The notes beneath the pieces were generated by a model. That model ran no database searches and was not told the origin of the DNA. It worked only from the letters and a program-made list of their open reading frames with translations. The position numbers and the translations under genes are program-made. From contig JAJYYZ010000003.1 in NCBI GenBank assembly GCA_021800445.1, positions 1 to 64,000 on the forward strand: a stretch of DNA of 64,000 nt, in the 5' to 3' direction. Shown one piece after another: positions 54,780-63,560 of this stretch (positions are counted from its first letter, which is position 1; each line of letters begins with the position of its first letter). The DNA comes from a bacterium. GTDB lineage: Bacteria > Thermotogota > Thermotogae > Mesoaciditogales > Mesoaciditogaceae.

Positions 54780-57361
54780 TTCAATACCTCTGAGAGAATC
54801 GATTTTATTTTTTCAATTTCTATTTTTCCATTCCATCCACCCTGTGCCATATCAGAACGCCCTCCACCTTTTCCACCGAATGTTTTTGAAATGATCGATG
54901 CCATCTCATTTGCTTTGCCGTTTGTGGATTTGACTATCATCGTGACTTTTTCACCGTTTTCCTGAAGAAGAATCACGGGACCAGTCGCAAATGTTTTAAC
55001 AGCATCATCCGCAATGTCTCTCAAATCCGCAGGATCGAGATCGTGAGTTTGGAAAAAAAGAAATTTTTTATTGTCAGAAGTGGCGTGCGCTATTTCCTTT
55101 TTTAATTCTTCGAGGATGATTTTTTTCCTGAGATTTTTATTTTCCGATCTCAGTGCTTGATTCTCCTCGATGACGATCTTTAATTTCTGATCCACTTCAT
55201 CCTGAGTGCACTGAAGACTTTTTGAAATCTCTAAAAGTGTAGATTTGTAGCCAGACAACAATTCGATTGTGTTCAATCCGGTTATAGCCTCTATTCTTCT
55301 GATTCCTGAAGATATCGCCCTTTCGCTTAAAATGAAAAATCCGCCTATCTGACCGACATTTGAAACGTGCGTGCCGCCACACAATTCTTTACTGAAGCCA
55401 TCGACCATTACGACTCTGACCTCATCACCGTATTTCTCTCCAAAAAGTGCCATTGCACCAATTTTTTTGGCTCCTTCAAGAGACATTATCTTGACTTGAA
55501 CCGGCGTCGCCTTCAAAATTTCAGAATTGACCAGCATCGTGATCTTACCGATTTCTTCATCTGCAAGGGAAGCATTGTGGGTAAAATCAAACCTTAGCCT
55601 ATCAGGGCCAACGTAGGATCCAGCCTGTCTCGCATGATCTCCAAGCACTTTTTGAAGTGCTGCCTGAAGTAGATGTGTGGCCGTGTGATTTCTCGCTATA
55701 GCCATTCTTTTGTCGAAATCAACCGTCAGATCAACTTCCATTCCGACTCGCAAAGTCCCCTTATCAACCTTTACCTTATGCAAATGGAGTGTGCCTCTTT
55801 TGTAAGTGTCTATGACAGTCGCACTTCCGCCTTTAAATTCACATTTACCTGAATCTCCAACTTGCCCTCCCATTTCGGCGTAAAAAGGAGTTTTATCGAA
55901 GATAACCTCGGCTTCGTTTTCTGCCGTTACACTGCCTACCTCTTCTCCATTTGAAATCATGGCGATGACTTTTGAAAAAGATTTAAGATCTTCATATCCA
56001 ATGAATCCCGTTTTAACATTCGAAAGAGATTCGTAAATGCTATCCACAAAAGACTGAAAACCAAGATTCTCTCTCGATCTTCTCTTTTGATCTTCCATAA
56101 GTTTGTTAAAACCATCGACATCGACGGTAGCCCTTCTTTCATCTGCCATATCGAGCAGGATGTCCAGTGGCATACCGTAAGTATCATAAAGTTTGAATGC
56201 ATCCTCACCTGATATTTTGGAAGAATTAGAAAGTATTTTCTCAACAAGTGCAAGACCTTGATCAAGAGTTTTCAAAAATCTTTCCTCTTCGAATTTTATG
56301 GTCTCCATGATAAAATCTTTTCTCATCCCGATTTCGGGATATCTTTTGCCCATTATACTCTCCACAACAGGTACGTATCTGTAAAGAAAAGTATCGTGAG
56401 CGCCTATGGATTTTCCGTACCTTACAGCCCTTCTTATCAAGCGTCTGAGCACATATCCGCGTTCCGTGTTTGAAGGAGAAACACCATCGGCTATCAAAAA
56501 GGTCGCAGATCTTGCGTGATCGGCTATTATTCTCATCGATATGTCTGTGCCATCATCTTTGCCGTATTTCAAAGAAAATTCTTCCTCGGATTTGTGGATC
56601 AAAGGCATGAAAAGATCCGTTTCAAAATTGCTTCTGACTCCTTGCAAAACGGAAGCAACTCTTTCAAGGCCCATGCCTGTATCTATGTTCTTCCTTTTCA
56701 ATTCTCCAATATTTCCATTTTCATCCTGGTAAAGACCTGTGAAAACAAGGTTCCATATTTCTAAAAATCTGTTGCAGTCACATGCCGGCGTGCATTTATC
56801 CGGATCGGGACACTCTTTGACTGGTATTTTCAAATCGTAAAATATCTCCGAATCAGGGCCGCATGGTCCACTTGGCCCAACTGGCCCCCAGAAATTATCT
56901 GCCCTTCCCATTCTGACTATCTTTTTTGGATCCAGACCTATGATTTTTGTCCATATATCAAAGGCTTCATCATCATCTTTGTATATCGATACCCAAAGTC
57001 TATCCTCGGGAATTTCAAGTCTGGTAGTTAAAAATTCCCAGGCATACTCTATCGCCTCTTTTTTGAAATAATCACCAAAAGAAAAATTCCCGAGCATCTC
57101 GAAGAATGTGTGATGCCTCGGAGTTCTTCCGACATTCTCTATGTCATTTGTTCTTATACATTTTTGAACGGTTGCAGCTCTTGAATATTTGGGATCCTCA
57201 AGACCCCAGAAAATCTTTTTAAAAGGCACCATCCCAGCAACTGTGAAAAGCAATTGTGGATCATCAGGGATAAGAGAAATACTTGGAAGGATTTCGTGAC
57301 CTTTTGATTTGAAAAATTCAAGAAATTCACTTCTTATCTGCTCAGCAGATAAATTTTTCAA
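54776..57361 (-). CDS. alaS: Alanyl-tRNA synthetase
   Basis: 861 residues. Class II core with motif 1-2 region (RTPRHHTFFEMLGNFSFGD, 79-97) and motif 3 (DTGMGLERVASVLQG, 227-241); editing domain with HTATH (559-563) and CGGTH (661-665); C-terminal DHHA1 domain with coiled coil and GGKGGGRSDMAQGG. The insert CPDPDKC...CDC (184-196) adds cysteines, possibly a metal site. Full length. A GC-rich putative structured leader precedes it. Confidence 0.96.
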   Translation of the reverse strand: MKNLSAEQIRSEFLEFFKSKGHEILPSISLIPDDPQLLFTVAGMVPFKKIFWGLEDPKYSRAATVQKCIRTNDIENVGRTPRHHTFFEMLGNFSFGDYFKKEAIEYAWEFLTTRLEIPEDRLWVSIYKDDDEAFDIWTKIIGLDPKKIVRMGRADNFWGPVGPSGPCGPDSEIFYDLKIPVKECPDPDKCTPACDCNRFLEIWNLVFTGLYQDENGNIGELKRKNIDTGMGLERVASVLQGVRSNFETDLFMPLIHKSEEEFSLKYGKDDGTDISMRIIADHARSATFLIADGVSPSNTERGYVLRRLIRRAVRYGKSIGAHDTFLYRYVPVVESIMGKRYPEIGMRKDFIMETIKFEEERFLKTLDQGLALVEKILSNSSKISGEDAFKLYDTYGMPLDILLDMADERRATVDVDGFNKLMEDQKRRSRENLGFQSFVDSIYESLSNVKTGFIGYEDLKSFSKVIAMISNGEEVGSVTAENEAEVIFDKTPFYAEMGGQVGDSGKCEFKGGSATVIDTYKRGTLHLHKVKVDKGTLRVGMEVDLTVDFDKRMAIARNHTATHLLQAALQKVLGDHARQAGSYVGPDRLRFDFTHNASLADEEIGKITMLVNSEILKATPVQVKIMSLEGAKKIGAMALFGEKYGDEVRVVMVDGFSKELCGGTHVSNVGQIGGFFILSERAISSGIRRIEAITGLNTIELLSGYKSTLLEISKSLQCTQDEVDQKLKIVIEENQALRSENKNLRKKIILEELKKEIAHATSDNKKFLFFQTHDLDPADLRDIADDAVKTFATGPVILLQENGEKVTMIVKSTNGKANEMASIISKTFGGKGGGRSDMAQGGWNGKIEIEKIKSILSEVLK

Positions 57362-57431
57362 GATTAATGCTCCTTTCTATGAAATTGCTGATACACTAAA
57401 TTTTTTTAAAGTGAAGTACAAATTTCAATTT

Positions 57432-57506
57432 GGCTCCGGCAGGTACCCCGATGTCTGGTCCTCGCAGCGCTGCGGAGGCCATCTCGAGGATATCCTGCCC
57501 TACGCC
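57432..57506 (-). ncRNA. GC-rich, strongly self-complementary leader before alaS (candidate cis-acting RNA)
   Basis: About two thirds G+C over 70 bases (57431-57500) inside an AT-rich intergenic region of 259 bases. Nested complementarity: GGC/GCC at the ends (57432-57434 with 57504-57506), GGCAGG with CCTGCC (57438-57443 with 57494-57499), and an inner hairpin around CGCAGCGCTGCG (57463-57474). In thermophiles such GC islands usually mark structured RNA (established observation). It lies between a likely promoter (57541-57549) and alaS, so it would be in the alaS 5' leader. No T-box (no AGGGTGGNACCGCG) and no known riboswitch was recognised. A 41-codon frame starting MFVDFGVGQDILEMASAALR also crosses it, so a small protein is the alternative. 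Confidence 0.4.
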
Positions 57507-57540
57507 AAAATCAACAAACATTATACTTTTTAGGTGATCA

Positions 57541-57549
57541 ATTATATCA
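57541..57549 (-). promoter_or_regulatory. Probable extended -10 promoter of alaS
   Basis: Minus strand TGATATAAT; a weak -35 (TGTTTG) stands 17 bases upstream. This gives a ~170-base leader. A second TATAAT-like sequence lies at about 57520. Confidence 0.45.
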
Positions 57550-57620
57550 TACGTCGAAAAATACAAACATGAGATTCTGCTCCGTGTCCTTAACGTCATT
57601 CCACGCTCGACGTAGAATTT

Positions 57621-58700
57621 TTAGCCAAGCACGCCACTTATAGCATCGACAGGACATCTCGTTTGACATAGACCGCATCCGAAGCAGGCACTTGTATCAA
57701 CCTCGACGTGATCCGTCACGGTTATCGCGAAGTATGGGCAGACATACTCGCACATCTTGCAAAGCGTGCACTTTGCAGTGTCTATTTGAGGATTCCTCAC
57801 AGTAAATTCGGCAGGCTTTTTTTCAATTTTACTTCCAATCGCATCCTTCACAGATGAATATCCACGCTTTTTCAATGCCACTTCAAGTCCGCTTACGATT
57901 CTTCTGTACTGTTCTTTACCGTATATCAAAGCGGAAGAAAGCATTCCGACGGTCGATGCACCTACTTCCAGAAAGTCAACAAGATCATCTGAAGTTCTTA
58001 CTCCACCCACTCCTATCACAGGGATATCCACACTTTGATTTATCCTCAAGACTATTGAAAGCGCAATTGGCTTTATTATTGGTCCGGAAATCCATCCATA
58101 TCTGTTTTCAGAACCCAAAGTGGGATGACCGAATTTGGGATCAACGTAATAAACGGGACCAAAAGAGTTCACGGCAACTATGCCTGCGACCCCAACATCT
58201 TTCATGCTTTGCGCAAATTCGACAGGATCAGGCATATGTGGACTAACCTTCATGAAAACGGGCTTTTTAGACAATTCTATCGCCGTTTTTGCAATCTCAA
58301 TTATAGGTGCTATATCCTTTCCTGTGTAATGGGTTGAAATTTCGAAAGCGTCTCCAAAACCTTTCAAACGCGGTACAAGGTATTCAATTTGGGATTTCGA
58401 ATAGCCTATGCTTATAATTTTCGGCATTTTCAAAGATTGGATGCCAGGCAAAAATTCGTCTATCCATTTGTCAGGACCATATTCAGACCACAGTTCGGCG
58501 TTGATGACGTAATCTTTTGTCGCAACGATGCACGGTCTCGGCACTTTAGCCCCTTCCGTCGATATGGTCTTGGTGACCATTCCTCCTACTCCCAAAGAAG
58601 CGATGTATTTCATTTTTTTATCATCGCCGGTCAAAGGGCCTGGCGCCGGTAAAAGAGGATTTGCAAAATGCATTCCGGCTATTTCGGTAGAAAGATCCAT
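57621..58700 (-). CDS. PreA/dihydroorotate-dehydrogenase-like flavoprotein with C-terminal 2[4Fe-4S] domain
   Basis: 359 residues. Barrel of the DHOD/dihydropyrimidine dehydrogenase family: MDLSTEIAGMHFANPLLPAPG, KPVFMKVSPHM, IVAVNSFGP, VIGVGGVRTSDDLVDFLEVG. The C-terminus has two ferredoxin-type clusters, CTLCKMCEYVC and CFGCGLCQTRC. This matches the PreA subunit of NAD-dependent dihydropyrimidine dehydrogenase; no PreT partner is in view. Placed 13 bases after ssnA, it probably serves the same purine/pyrimidine-ring pathway rather than pyrimidine synthesis. Confidence 0.88.
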   Translation of the reverse strand: MDLSTEIAGMHFANPLLPAPGPLTGDDKKMKYIASLGVGGMVTKTISTEGAKVPRPCIVATKDYVINAELWSEYGPDKWIDEFLPGIQSLKMPKIISIGYSKSQIEYLVPRLKGFGDAFEISTHYTGKDIAPIIEIAKTAIELSKKPVFMKVSPHMPDPVEFAQSMKDVGVAGIVAVNSFGPVYYVDPKFGHPTLGSENRYGWISGPIIKPIALSIVLRINQSVDIPVIGVGGVRTSDDLVDFLEVGASTVGMLSSALIYGKEQYRRIVSGLEVALKKRGYSSVKDAIGSKIEKKPAEFTVRNPQIDTAKCTLCKMCEYVCPYFAITVTDHVEVDTSACFGCGLCQTRCPVDAISGVLG

Positions 58701-58713
58701 TCAAAATCCCTCC

Positions 58714-60003
58714 TCACAAGTTCTTCCAAAGAGTTTCCGCAACTTTTCTGGATGTATTTCTCACTTCAACCTCATCAAAGACTTTTATTTCGTTATCTAT
58801 CATCAAAGGCTTACCGGCAACGTAAAGGGAATTAACGCGACCTTCAGTTATACCGAAAAAAAGATGATCCCAGAAATTTTTTTCATTTATCGGAGTTGGA
58901 GGATCGTATTCGATCATAACCAAATCGGCTGCATATCCTGATTTTATCTTCCCAAATTTCACTTTCAAATGATTAGATGCGAGTTCAAAAGTATTTTCGA
59001 TTATCGATTTGAGATCGGAAGTTGAAAATGCCGTTGGAGATTTATGAAGGTTTTTCTGTCCCAAAACGATTGATCTGAGATCAAATACCGGTGAAAAGCC
59101 GAAGCCATCATTCCCCATAACCACCTTTGCACCGTTTGATCTGACCATCTCCAGATCAGCCACACTAACACCGTTGTTCATGTTTGATTGAGTGGCATTT
59201 GCCACGTATCCTTTGTTTTTAGATATCAAATTGGCTTCCGATTTATCTATATGAATGCAATGTGCGTATATCGAATTCGGAATGGTAAGGCCGTAACTTT
59301 CCAATCTTGGAATTATCCTCATTCCATGATCGTTTATCGAATAAAGTTCGTCTTCAATTCCTTCGGCGACGTGAATGTGGATCGGAATTTGTCCATCACA
59401 TGCCCTCGAAACTTCTCTAAGTGTTCGATCTCCAAGCGTAAAGGAGGCATGGAGGCCCATCATTCCGGCACTTTTTTCGTTGTGATTGGATTTGAAAAAA
59501 CCAACATTTTCTTCTATGGATTCGATCTGGGTACCGTCTCTGTCACTTGTCTCGTGACAAAATATGCCACGCATGCCGGCAACATCCACAATCGATCTCT
59601 TCAAAATCGAAAGAGAGCCTTTCACAAAATTCTGGCTCGAGTGGTGATCGAAGATCGTAGATACTCCGGCGTGTATGAACTCCGCGGCCGCAACGTAAGC
59701 ACTTGATTCTATTTCAGCCTGGCCTAATTTCCTGTCGAGTTTCCACCAGAGTTGTTCCAAAATTTGGGTAAATGACATCGGATTGAATTGCAGACTCATC
59801 CCCCGCACAAGAGTGGAATAGACATGTGTATGTGCGTTGATCCATGCGGGCATGATAAGCATGTCGTGCGCATCGCGATCGATCTTCGATTTCAACTCGT
59901 CCATCCTGCCGGCCGAAATCACGCGATCTTCAAAAGAAACATAACCTTCCCTTATAAATTCATCTCCCGTATAAACCATGGCGTTCCCGATCGTGTATGC
60001 CAA
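58714..60003 (-). CDS. ssnA: SsnA/GuaD-like amidohydrolase (aminohydrolase)
   Basis: 429 residues, metal-dependent hydrolase. N-terminal beta sandwich, then NAHTHVYSTLVRG (H58, H60), FDHHSSQN, HVAEG (His), YAHCIHIDKSEANLI (His) and GNDGFGFSPVFDLR (Asp). SsnA is a conserved partner of ygeW-ygeY-hyuA in E. coli and anaerobes and is tied to urate/purine breakdown. Starts at TTG 60003 (AAGGGG upstream), overlapping the end of hyuA by 52 bases; this long overlap is unusual but both reading frames keep their family ends. Confidence 0.85.
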   Translation of the reverse strand: MAYTIGNAMVYTGDEFIREGYVSFEDRVISAGRMDELKSKIDRDAHDMLIMPAWINAHTHVYSTLVRGMSLQFNPMSFTQILEQLWWKLDRKLGQAEIESSAYVAAAEFIHAGVSTIFDHHSSQNFVKGSLSILKRSIVDVAGMRGIFCHETSDRDGTQIESIEENVGFFKSNHNEKSAGMMGLHASFTLGDRTLREVSRACDGQIPIHIHVAEGIEDELYSINDHGMRIIPRLESYGLTIPNSIYAHCIHIDKSEANLISKNKGYVANATQSNMNNGVSVADLEMVRSNGAKVVMGNDGFGFSPVFDLRSIVLGQKNLHKSPTAFSTSDLKSIIENTFELASNHLKVKFGKIKSGYAADLVMIEYDPPTPINEKNFWDHLFFGITEGRVNSLYVAGKPLMIDNEIKVFDEVEVRNTSRKVAETLWKNL

Positions 60004-61346
60004 AAGACTTTTCCCCTTCTTACAAACTTACCTCTTAACCGTTTTCCGACAAATTGTCCGTCTTTGACGACGAATCTTCCTCTCGATATGACAGAAACGA
60101 ACTTTCCGGTCACATTTTTCCCTTGGTATGGCGTGTAATCTGCCTTCGTATGCAGGTTTGAGATGTCGATGATCCATTGAACCGACGGATCGAAAATCGC
60201 TATATCCGCATCGGCACCAACGACGATTTTTCCTTTATTTTTAAGGCCAAAAGTTTCAGCCACGTTGACACTCTGAAGTTTCACGAGATCGTTAACGCTT
60301 TTTTCTGAACAATTCTCGTTGTAAAGCAAAACAAAGGAAGTCTCAACTCCACCAATTCCATTTGGCATGGAATCGTAATCGAGTCTGTTCTCAAATTTCT
60401 CCGCTTTTTTAAACGGGCAATGATCTGTTCCGACTGTCGAAATTAATCCGTTTTCAACCGCTTCATATAAATAAGATGATTCCAAGCGCGATCTTAAAGG
60501 CGGTACCAGGGTGTAAAGATAGGCATCATCTTTTTCATACAAAGCGTCATTTAGCACGAGATATTGAGGACACGTTTCAAGTCTTACATTTTCAGAAGCG
60601 TTTAATTTTTCTATCATTTTGACGGAAAGTCCGCTTGAGTTGTGAACTATGTATGCCTGACCATCTGTCAATTTTGCGATTGCCGCTATACTCATCGCGG
60701 CAGACGCTTCGGATTCCGAAGGATGCAAAAATGGCAGATCTTTCGGAAGATGTTTTCCATTCTTTGATCTGCGAAGTATCATCGCATCATCTTCGACATG
60801 AAAAGTTTCAATTATTCCATATTTTCTCGTGATTGCGAGTAAATCCAAAATATACCCGTTACCCGTCATGCGATTTGACGTACTGTAAGTTGTGAAGGTC
60901 TTTATGCTGTTTATGCCCAAAGCGAGTGTGCGCTTTGCAAGGGTAACAGGATCGATATCCGGATGGGCTATCGTCATGTGAAATGAATAATCTATGTGAG
61001 AATTTTTCGCCTCTTCCAATCTCTTTAAAAACTTTTCATCTATCTCGTTTTCGTGAGTAGCGGGATCTAAAAAGTCGATGTAAGTCGTGATTCCCCCAAA
61101 AGCAGCACTTACAGAGCCCGATTCAAAATCATCCGCCGATTTGTATTTACCCAAAGAAAGCGCAAAATGCACGTGAGGATCTATAAGACCCGGCATGACG
61201 TACTTGCCAAATACCTCATAATTTTCTTTTGCTTCAAGATAATCAGAGGTGATCGCTGTTATGCGACCGTCTCTGATGTATATATTTGCCCTGTAAGTTT
61301 TAAAACCATCAAAAATTTTCCCATCGATGATGCCTAAATCGTTCAA
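59952..61346 (-). CDS. hyuA: Dihydropyrimidinase/hydantoinase-type cyclic amidohydrolase
   Basis: 464 residues. Metal site DPHVHF (H58, H60), the lysine likely to be carboxylated K149 in NSIKTFTTYS, FHVEDD, VHNSSGLS and GTDHCPF (Asp). Opens hydantoin- or dihydropyrimidine-like rings. Start at TTG 61346 overlaps the ygeW stop (TTGA). The C-terminal ~17 residues (HTRSGTPWFIREMNL) lie in the overlap with ssnA. Confidence 0.9.
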   Translation of the reverse strand: MNDLGIIDGKIFDGFKTYRANIYIRDGRITAITSDYLEAKENYEVFGKYVMPGLIDPHVHFALSLGKYKSADDFESGSVSAAFGGITTYIDFLDPATHENEIDEKFLKRLEEAKNSHIDYSFHMTIAHPDIDPVTLAKRTLALGINSIKTFTTYSTSNRMTGNGYILDLLAITRKYGIIETFHVEDDAMILRRSKNGKHLPKDLPFLHPSESEASAAMSIAAIAKLTDGQAYIVHNSSGLSVKMIEKLNASENVRLETCPQYLVLNDALYEKDDAYLYTLVPPLRSRLESSYLYEAVENGLISTVGTDHCPFKKAEKFENRLDYDSMPNGIGGVETSFVLLYNENCSEKSVNDLVKLQSVNVAETFGLKNKGKIVVGADADIAIFDPSVQWIIDISNLHTKADYTPYQGKNVTGKFVSVISRGRFVVKDGQFVGKRLRGKFVRRGKVFWHTRSGTPWFIREMNL

Positions 61347-62353
61347 GGCCTTCCTCCCATGGTCAAAGCCATGACAGCCTTTGCCGTGTGAAGCCTGTTT
61401 TCTGCCTCGTCCCAGACTATGGAATGCGGTCCGTCTATTACAGAATCGACAACTTCCTTTCCTCTGTCTGCTGGTAACGCATGCATATAAACCGAATGTT
61501 TGTTCGTAAGGCTCATACGATTTTCATCGCATATCCAATCTTTGTGCTTTGCAGCCTCGGCCCATATCTTATCTTTGTACTTTAAGGCCTCCAAAGGATT
61601 TGGAATCGTGTAAAATCCGCCCCATGATTTTGGAATGACAACGTCTGCACTTTTAAATGCGTCGTCCATGTTATGAGTTATCGTCAACTTGCCTTCGCCG
61701 GTTTTTGCATTTTCCTGAGCCTGTTTGACGATATCCGGCATGAGATCAAAGCCTTCGGGGTACGCCAAAGTTATGTCCATTCCATACCTTGCAAAGAGCA
61801 ATATCTGAGATTGCGGCACAGAAAGCGGTTTGAGATGGCTTTCGGCGTAAGCCCAACTTATTCCAACCTTCAAGCCCTTCAAATTCTTGCCGAATCTTTC
61901 CTGAATGGTCATAAGATCGGCCAACACCTGCATAGGATGGTAAACATCATCTTGAAGACTTAAAACAGGCACTCTTGAATTTTGGGCAAGATCTCTTAAA
62001 AATTTGTTCCCCTCTCCAAAAAAACAATTTCTTACGGCTATCGCATGGCCGAATCTGCTCAAAACCTTCGCCGTATCGGCAGGCGTTTCACCATGGTGCG
62101 CCTGCATCATCTCGGGTACAAGGTAATGCGCATGACCTCCCAACTGTGTTATGCCTGCTTCTATGGAATTTCTCGTTCTTGTTGACTCTTCGTAAAAAAT
62201 CATGAAAACCGTTTTGTAAAGCAACCATGGAGTTAACTCATCGCGTGCAAACATCCTTTTGAGATCGAAAGACGTGTCCAACATAAGATCGATCTCTTCC
62301 TTCGTGAAATCCTGCGTTGTTATGAAATGTTTTCCTCTCAAGAGTGTACCCAT
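61343..62353 (-). CDS. ygeW: YgeW-type carbamoyltransferase
   Basis: 336 residues from ATG 62353 (AAAGGATGA upstream). Carbamoyl-phosphate loop ESTRTRNS (56-63) and a later HALPADRG, where ornithine transcarbamylase has HCLP. The sequences GGHAHYLVPEMMQAHHGETP and SWAYAESHLKPLSVPQ fit the YgeW/knotted-carbamoyltransferase group rather than ArgF or PyrB. The natural substrate of that group is not settled; it is thought to run in the breakdown direction. It sits between ygeY and hyuA, the classical arrangement. Confidence 0.87.
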   Translation of the reverse strand: MGTLLRGKHFITTQDFTKEEIDLMLDTSFDLKRMFARDELTPWLLYKTVFMIFYEESTRTRNSIEAGITQLGGHAHYLVPEMMQAHHGETPADTAKVLSRFGHAIAVRNCFFGEGNKFLRDLAQNSRVPVLSLQDDVYHPMQVLADLMTIQERFGKNLKGLKVGISWAYAESHLKPLSVPQSQILLFARYGMDITLAYPEGFDLMPDIVKQAQENAKTGEGKLTITHNMDDAFKSADVVIPKSWGGFYTIPNPLEALKYKDKIWAEAAKHKDWICDENRMSLTNKHSVYMHALPADRGKEVVDSVIDGPHSIVWDEAENRLHTAKAVMALTMGGRP

Positions 62354-62357
62354 TTTA

Positions 62358-63560
62358 TCATCCTTTCTTAAGAATTTTTTGTGGGAAATATGCGTAAAAG
62401 GCGGCCGCTTTGACAAGATGATCCACCGGCGCCTGATCGTCTATTCCATGCGCGTATATCTCGTTGGCAGGGCCGAACCCAACTGTCGGTATTTTAAAAA
62501 GACCTGCCGTTGCAACACCGTTGGTTGAAAAATTCCATTTATCTATCTTTGGATCGGATCCGAACACGTCTTTGTAAGTCTTAACCGCCGCATCGACGAT
62601 CTCCGAATGTTCGTCCATAACCCATGTTCTGAAATATTTCTCCGAGGAGTATTCCTTTCCCGTGTAAGCCTTTCCATGATACGTAAGTTCGATTATCTCT
62701 GCCTCGACGCCTGCTTCTTTTATAACCTTTTTGAATTCCTCTATCGCGCTTTCTTTCGTCTCTCCTATCGTAAGCCTTCGGTCCAGATGTATCGTGCATT
62801 CATCTGCAACGGCATTTTCAGATGGGGATTTGAAGAAGATCTGCGAAACCACAACCGTACCTTTACCTAAGAAGGGATCAACTTTGAGTTTTTCATTCAA
62901 CTTTTCAATTCCCAAAATTATCCTTGCCATCTTGTAAATCGCGTTGTCACCTCGTTCGGGCATCGCAGCATGGGCAGATTTCCCTTTGGTACGGATCTCA
63001 ACCTCTATTCTTCCTCTATGGCCTCTGTAAATGTTGAGATTTGTAGGCTCCGTTATGACCACATAATCGGGAACGAATTTATCCTCTTTGACTATGTACT
63101 GCCAGCACATCCCATCGCATTCCTCTTCCATCACGGATCCGACGATGTAAAGCGTATAATCACCTTCCAAATGTAGATCTTTTATGATCTTTCCTGCGTA
63201 CACCATAGAAGCCATTCCGGCCTTTTGATCTCCGGCACCTCTTCCGTAAATTATACCATTCTCCATTTTACCTTTGAATGGATCGTACTTCCACTGAGTC
63301 GGATCTCCGACACCGACGACGTCAATGTGCCCATCCATGACGATCTTCGTCTTTCCGTTGCCTATCCTTCCAAAGATATTTCCAAGGCTGTCTATTTTGA
63401 TCTCGTCAAAGCCCACTTTTTTCAGCTCTGCCGCAATTCTGTCCACAACGGCCTTTTCCTGGCCAGAATAACTCGAGATCGCAACGATGTCTCTCAAAAA
63501 CTGTGCAATATCTTTTTCGTACTCCTGAGCCTTTTTAAGTACATCTTTCGGAGAAGCCAT
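62358..63560 (-). CDS. ygeY: YgeY-family M20 metallopeptidase/deacylase
   Basis: 400 residues. Di-zinc site VMDGHIDVVG (H78, D80), GRGAGDQKAG (D111), MEEECDG (E145/E146) and a late His in EIYAHGIDDQ. Dimerisation domain RGRIEVEIRTKGKSAHAAMP. M20 enzymes cleave peptide or N-acyl bonds; in the urate-type cluster YgeY is expected to release a diamino acid product. ATG follows the upstream stop directly (TAA-ATG). Confidence 0.9.
   Translation of the reverse strand: MASPKDVLKKAQEYEKDIAQFLRDIVAISSYSGQEKAVVDRIAAELKKVGFDEIKIDSLGNIFGRIGNGKTKIVMDGHIDVVGVGDPTQWKYDPFKGKMENGIIYGRGAGDQKAGMASMVYAGKIIKDLHLEGDYTLYIVGSVMEEECDGMCWQYIVKEDKFVPDYVVITEPTNLNIYRGHRGRIEVEIRTKGKSAHAAMPERGDNAIYKMARIILGIEKLNEKLKVDPFLGKGTVVVSQIFFKSPSENAVADECTIHLDRRLTIGETKESAIEEFKKVIKEAGVEAEIIELTYHGKAYTGKEYSSEKYFRTWVMDEHSEIVDAAVKTYKDVFGSDPKIDKWNFSTNGVATAGLFKIPTVGFGPANEIYAHGIDDQAPVDHLVKAAAFYAYFPQKILKKG

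Noticed and set aside
57396-57599. 67-codon minus-strand frame before alaS
   Set aside because: Its first part crosses the promoter and has no ribosome site; the GC-rich second part is explained at least as well by RNA structure. Kept only as an alternative in the leader entry.
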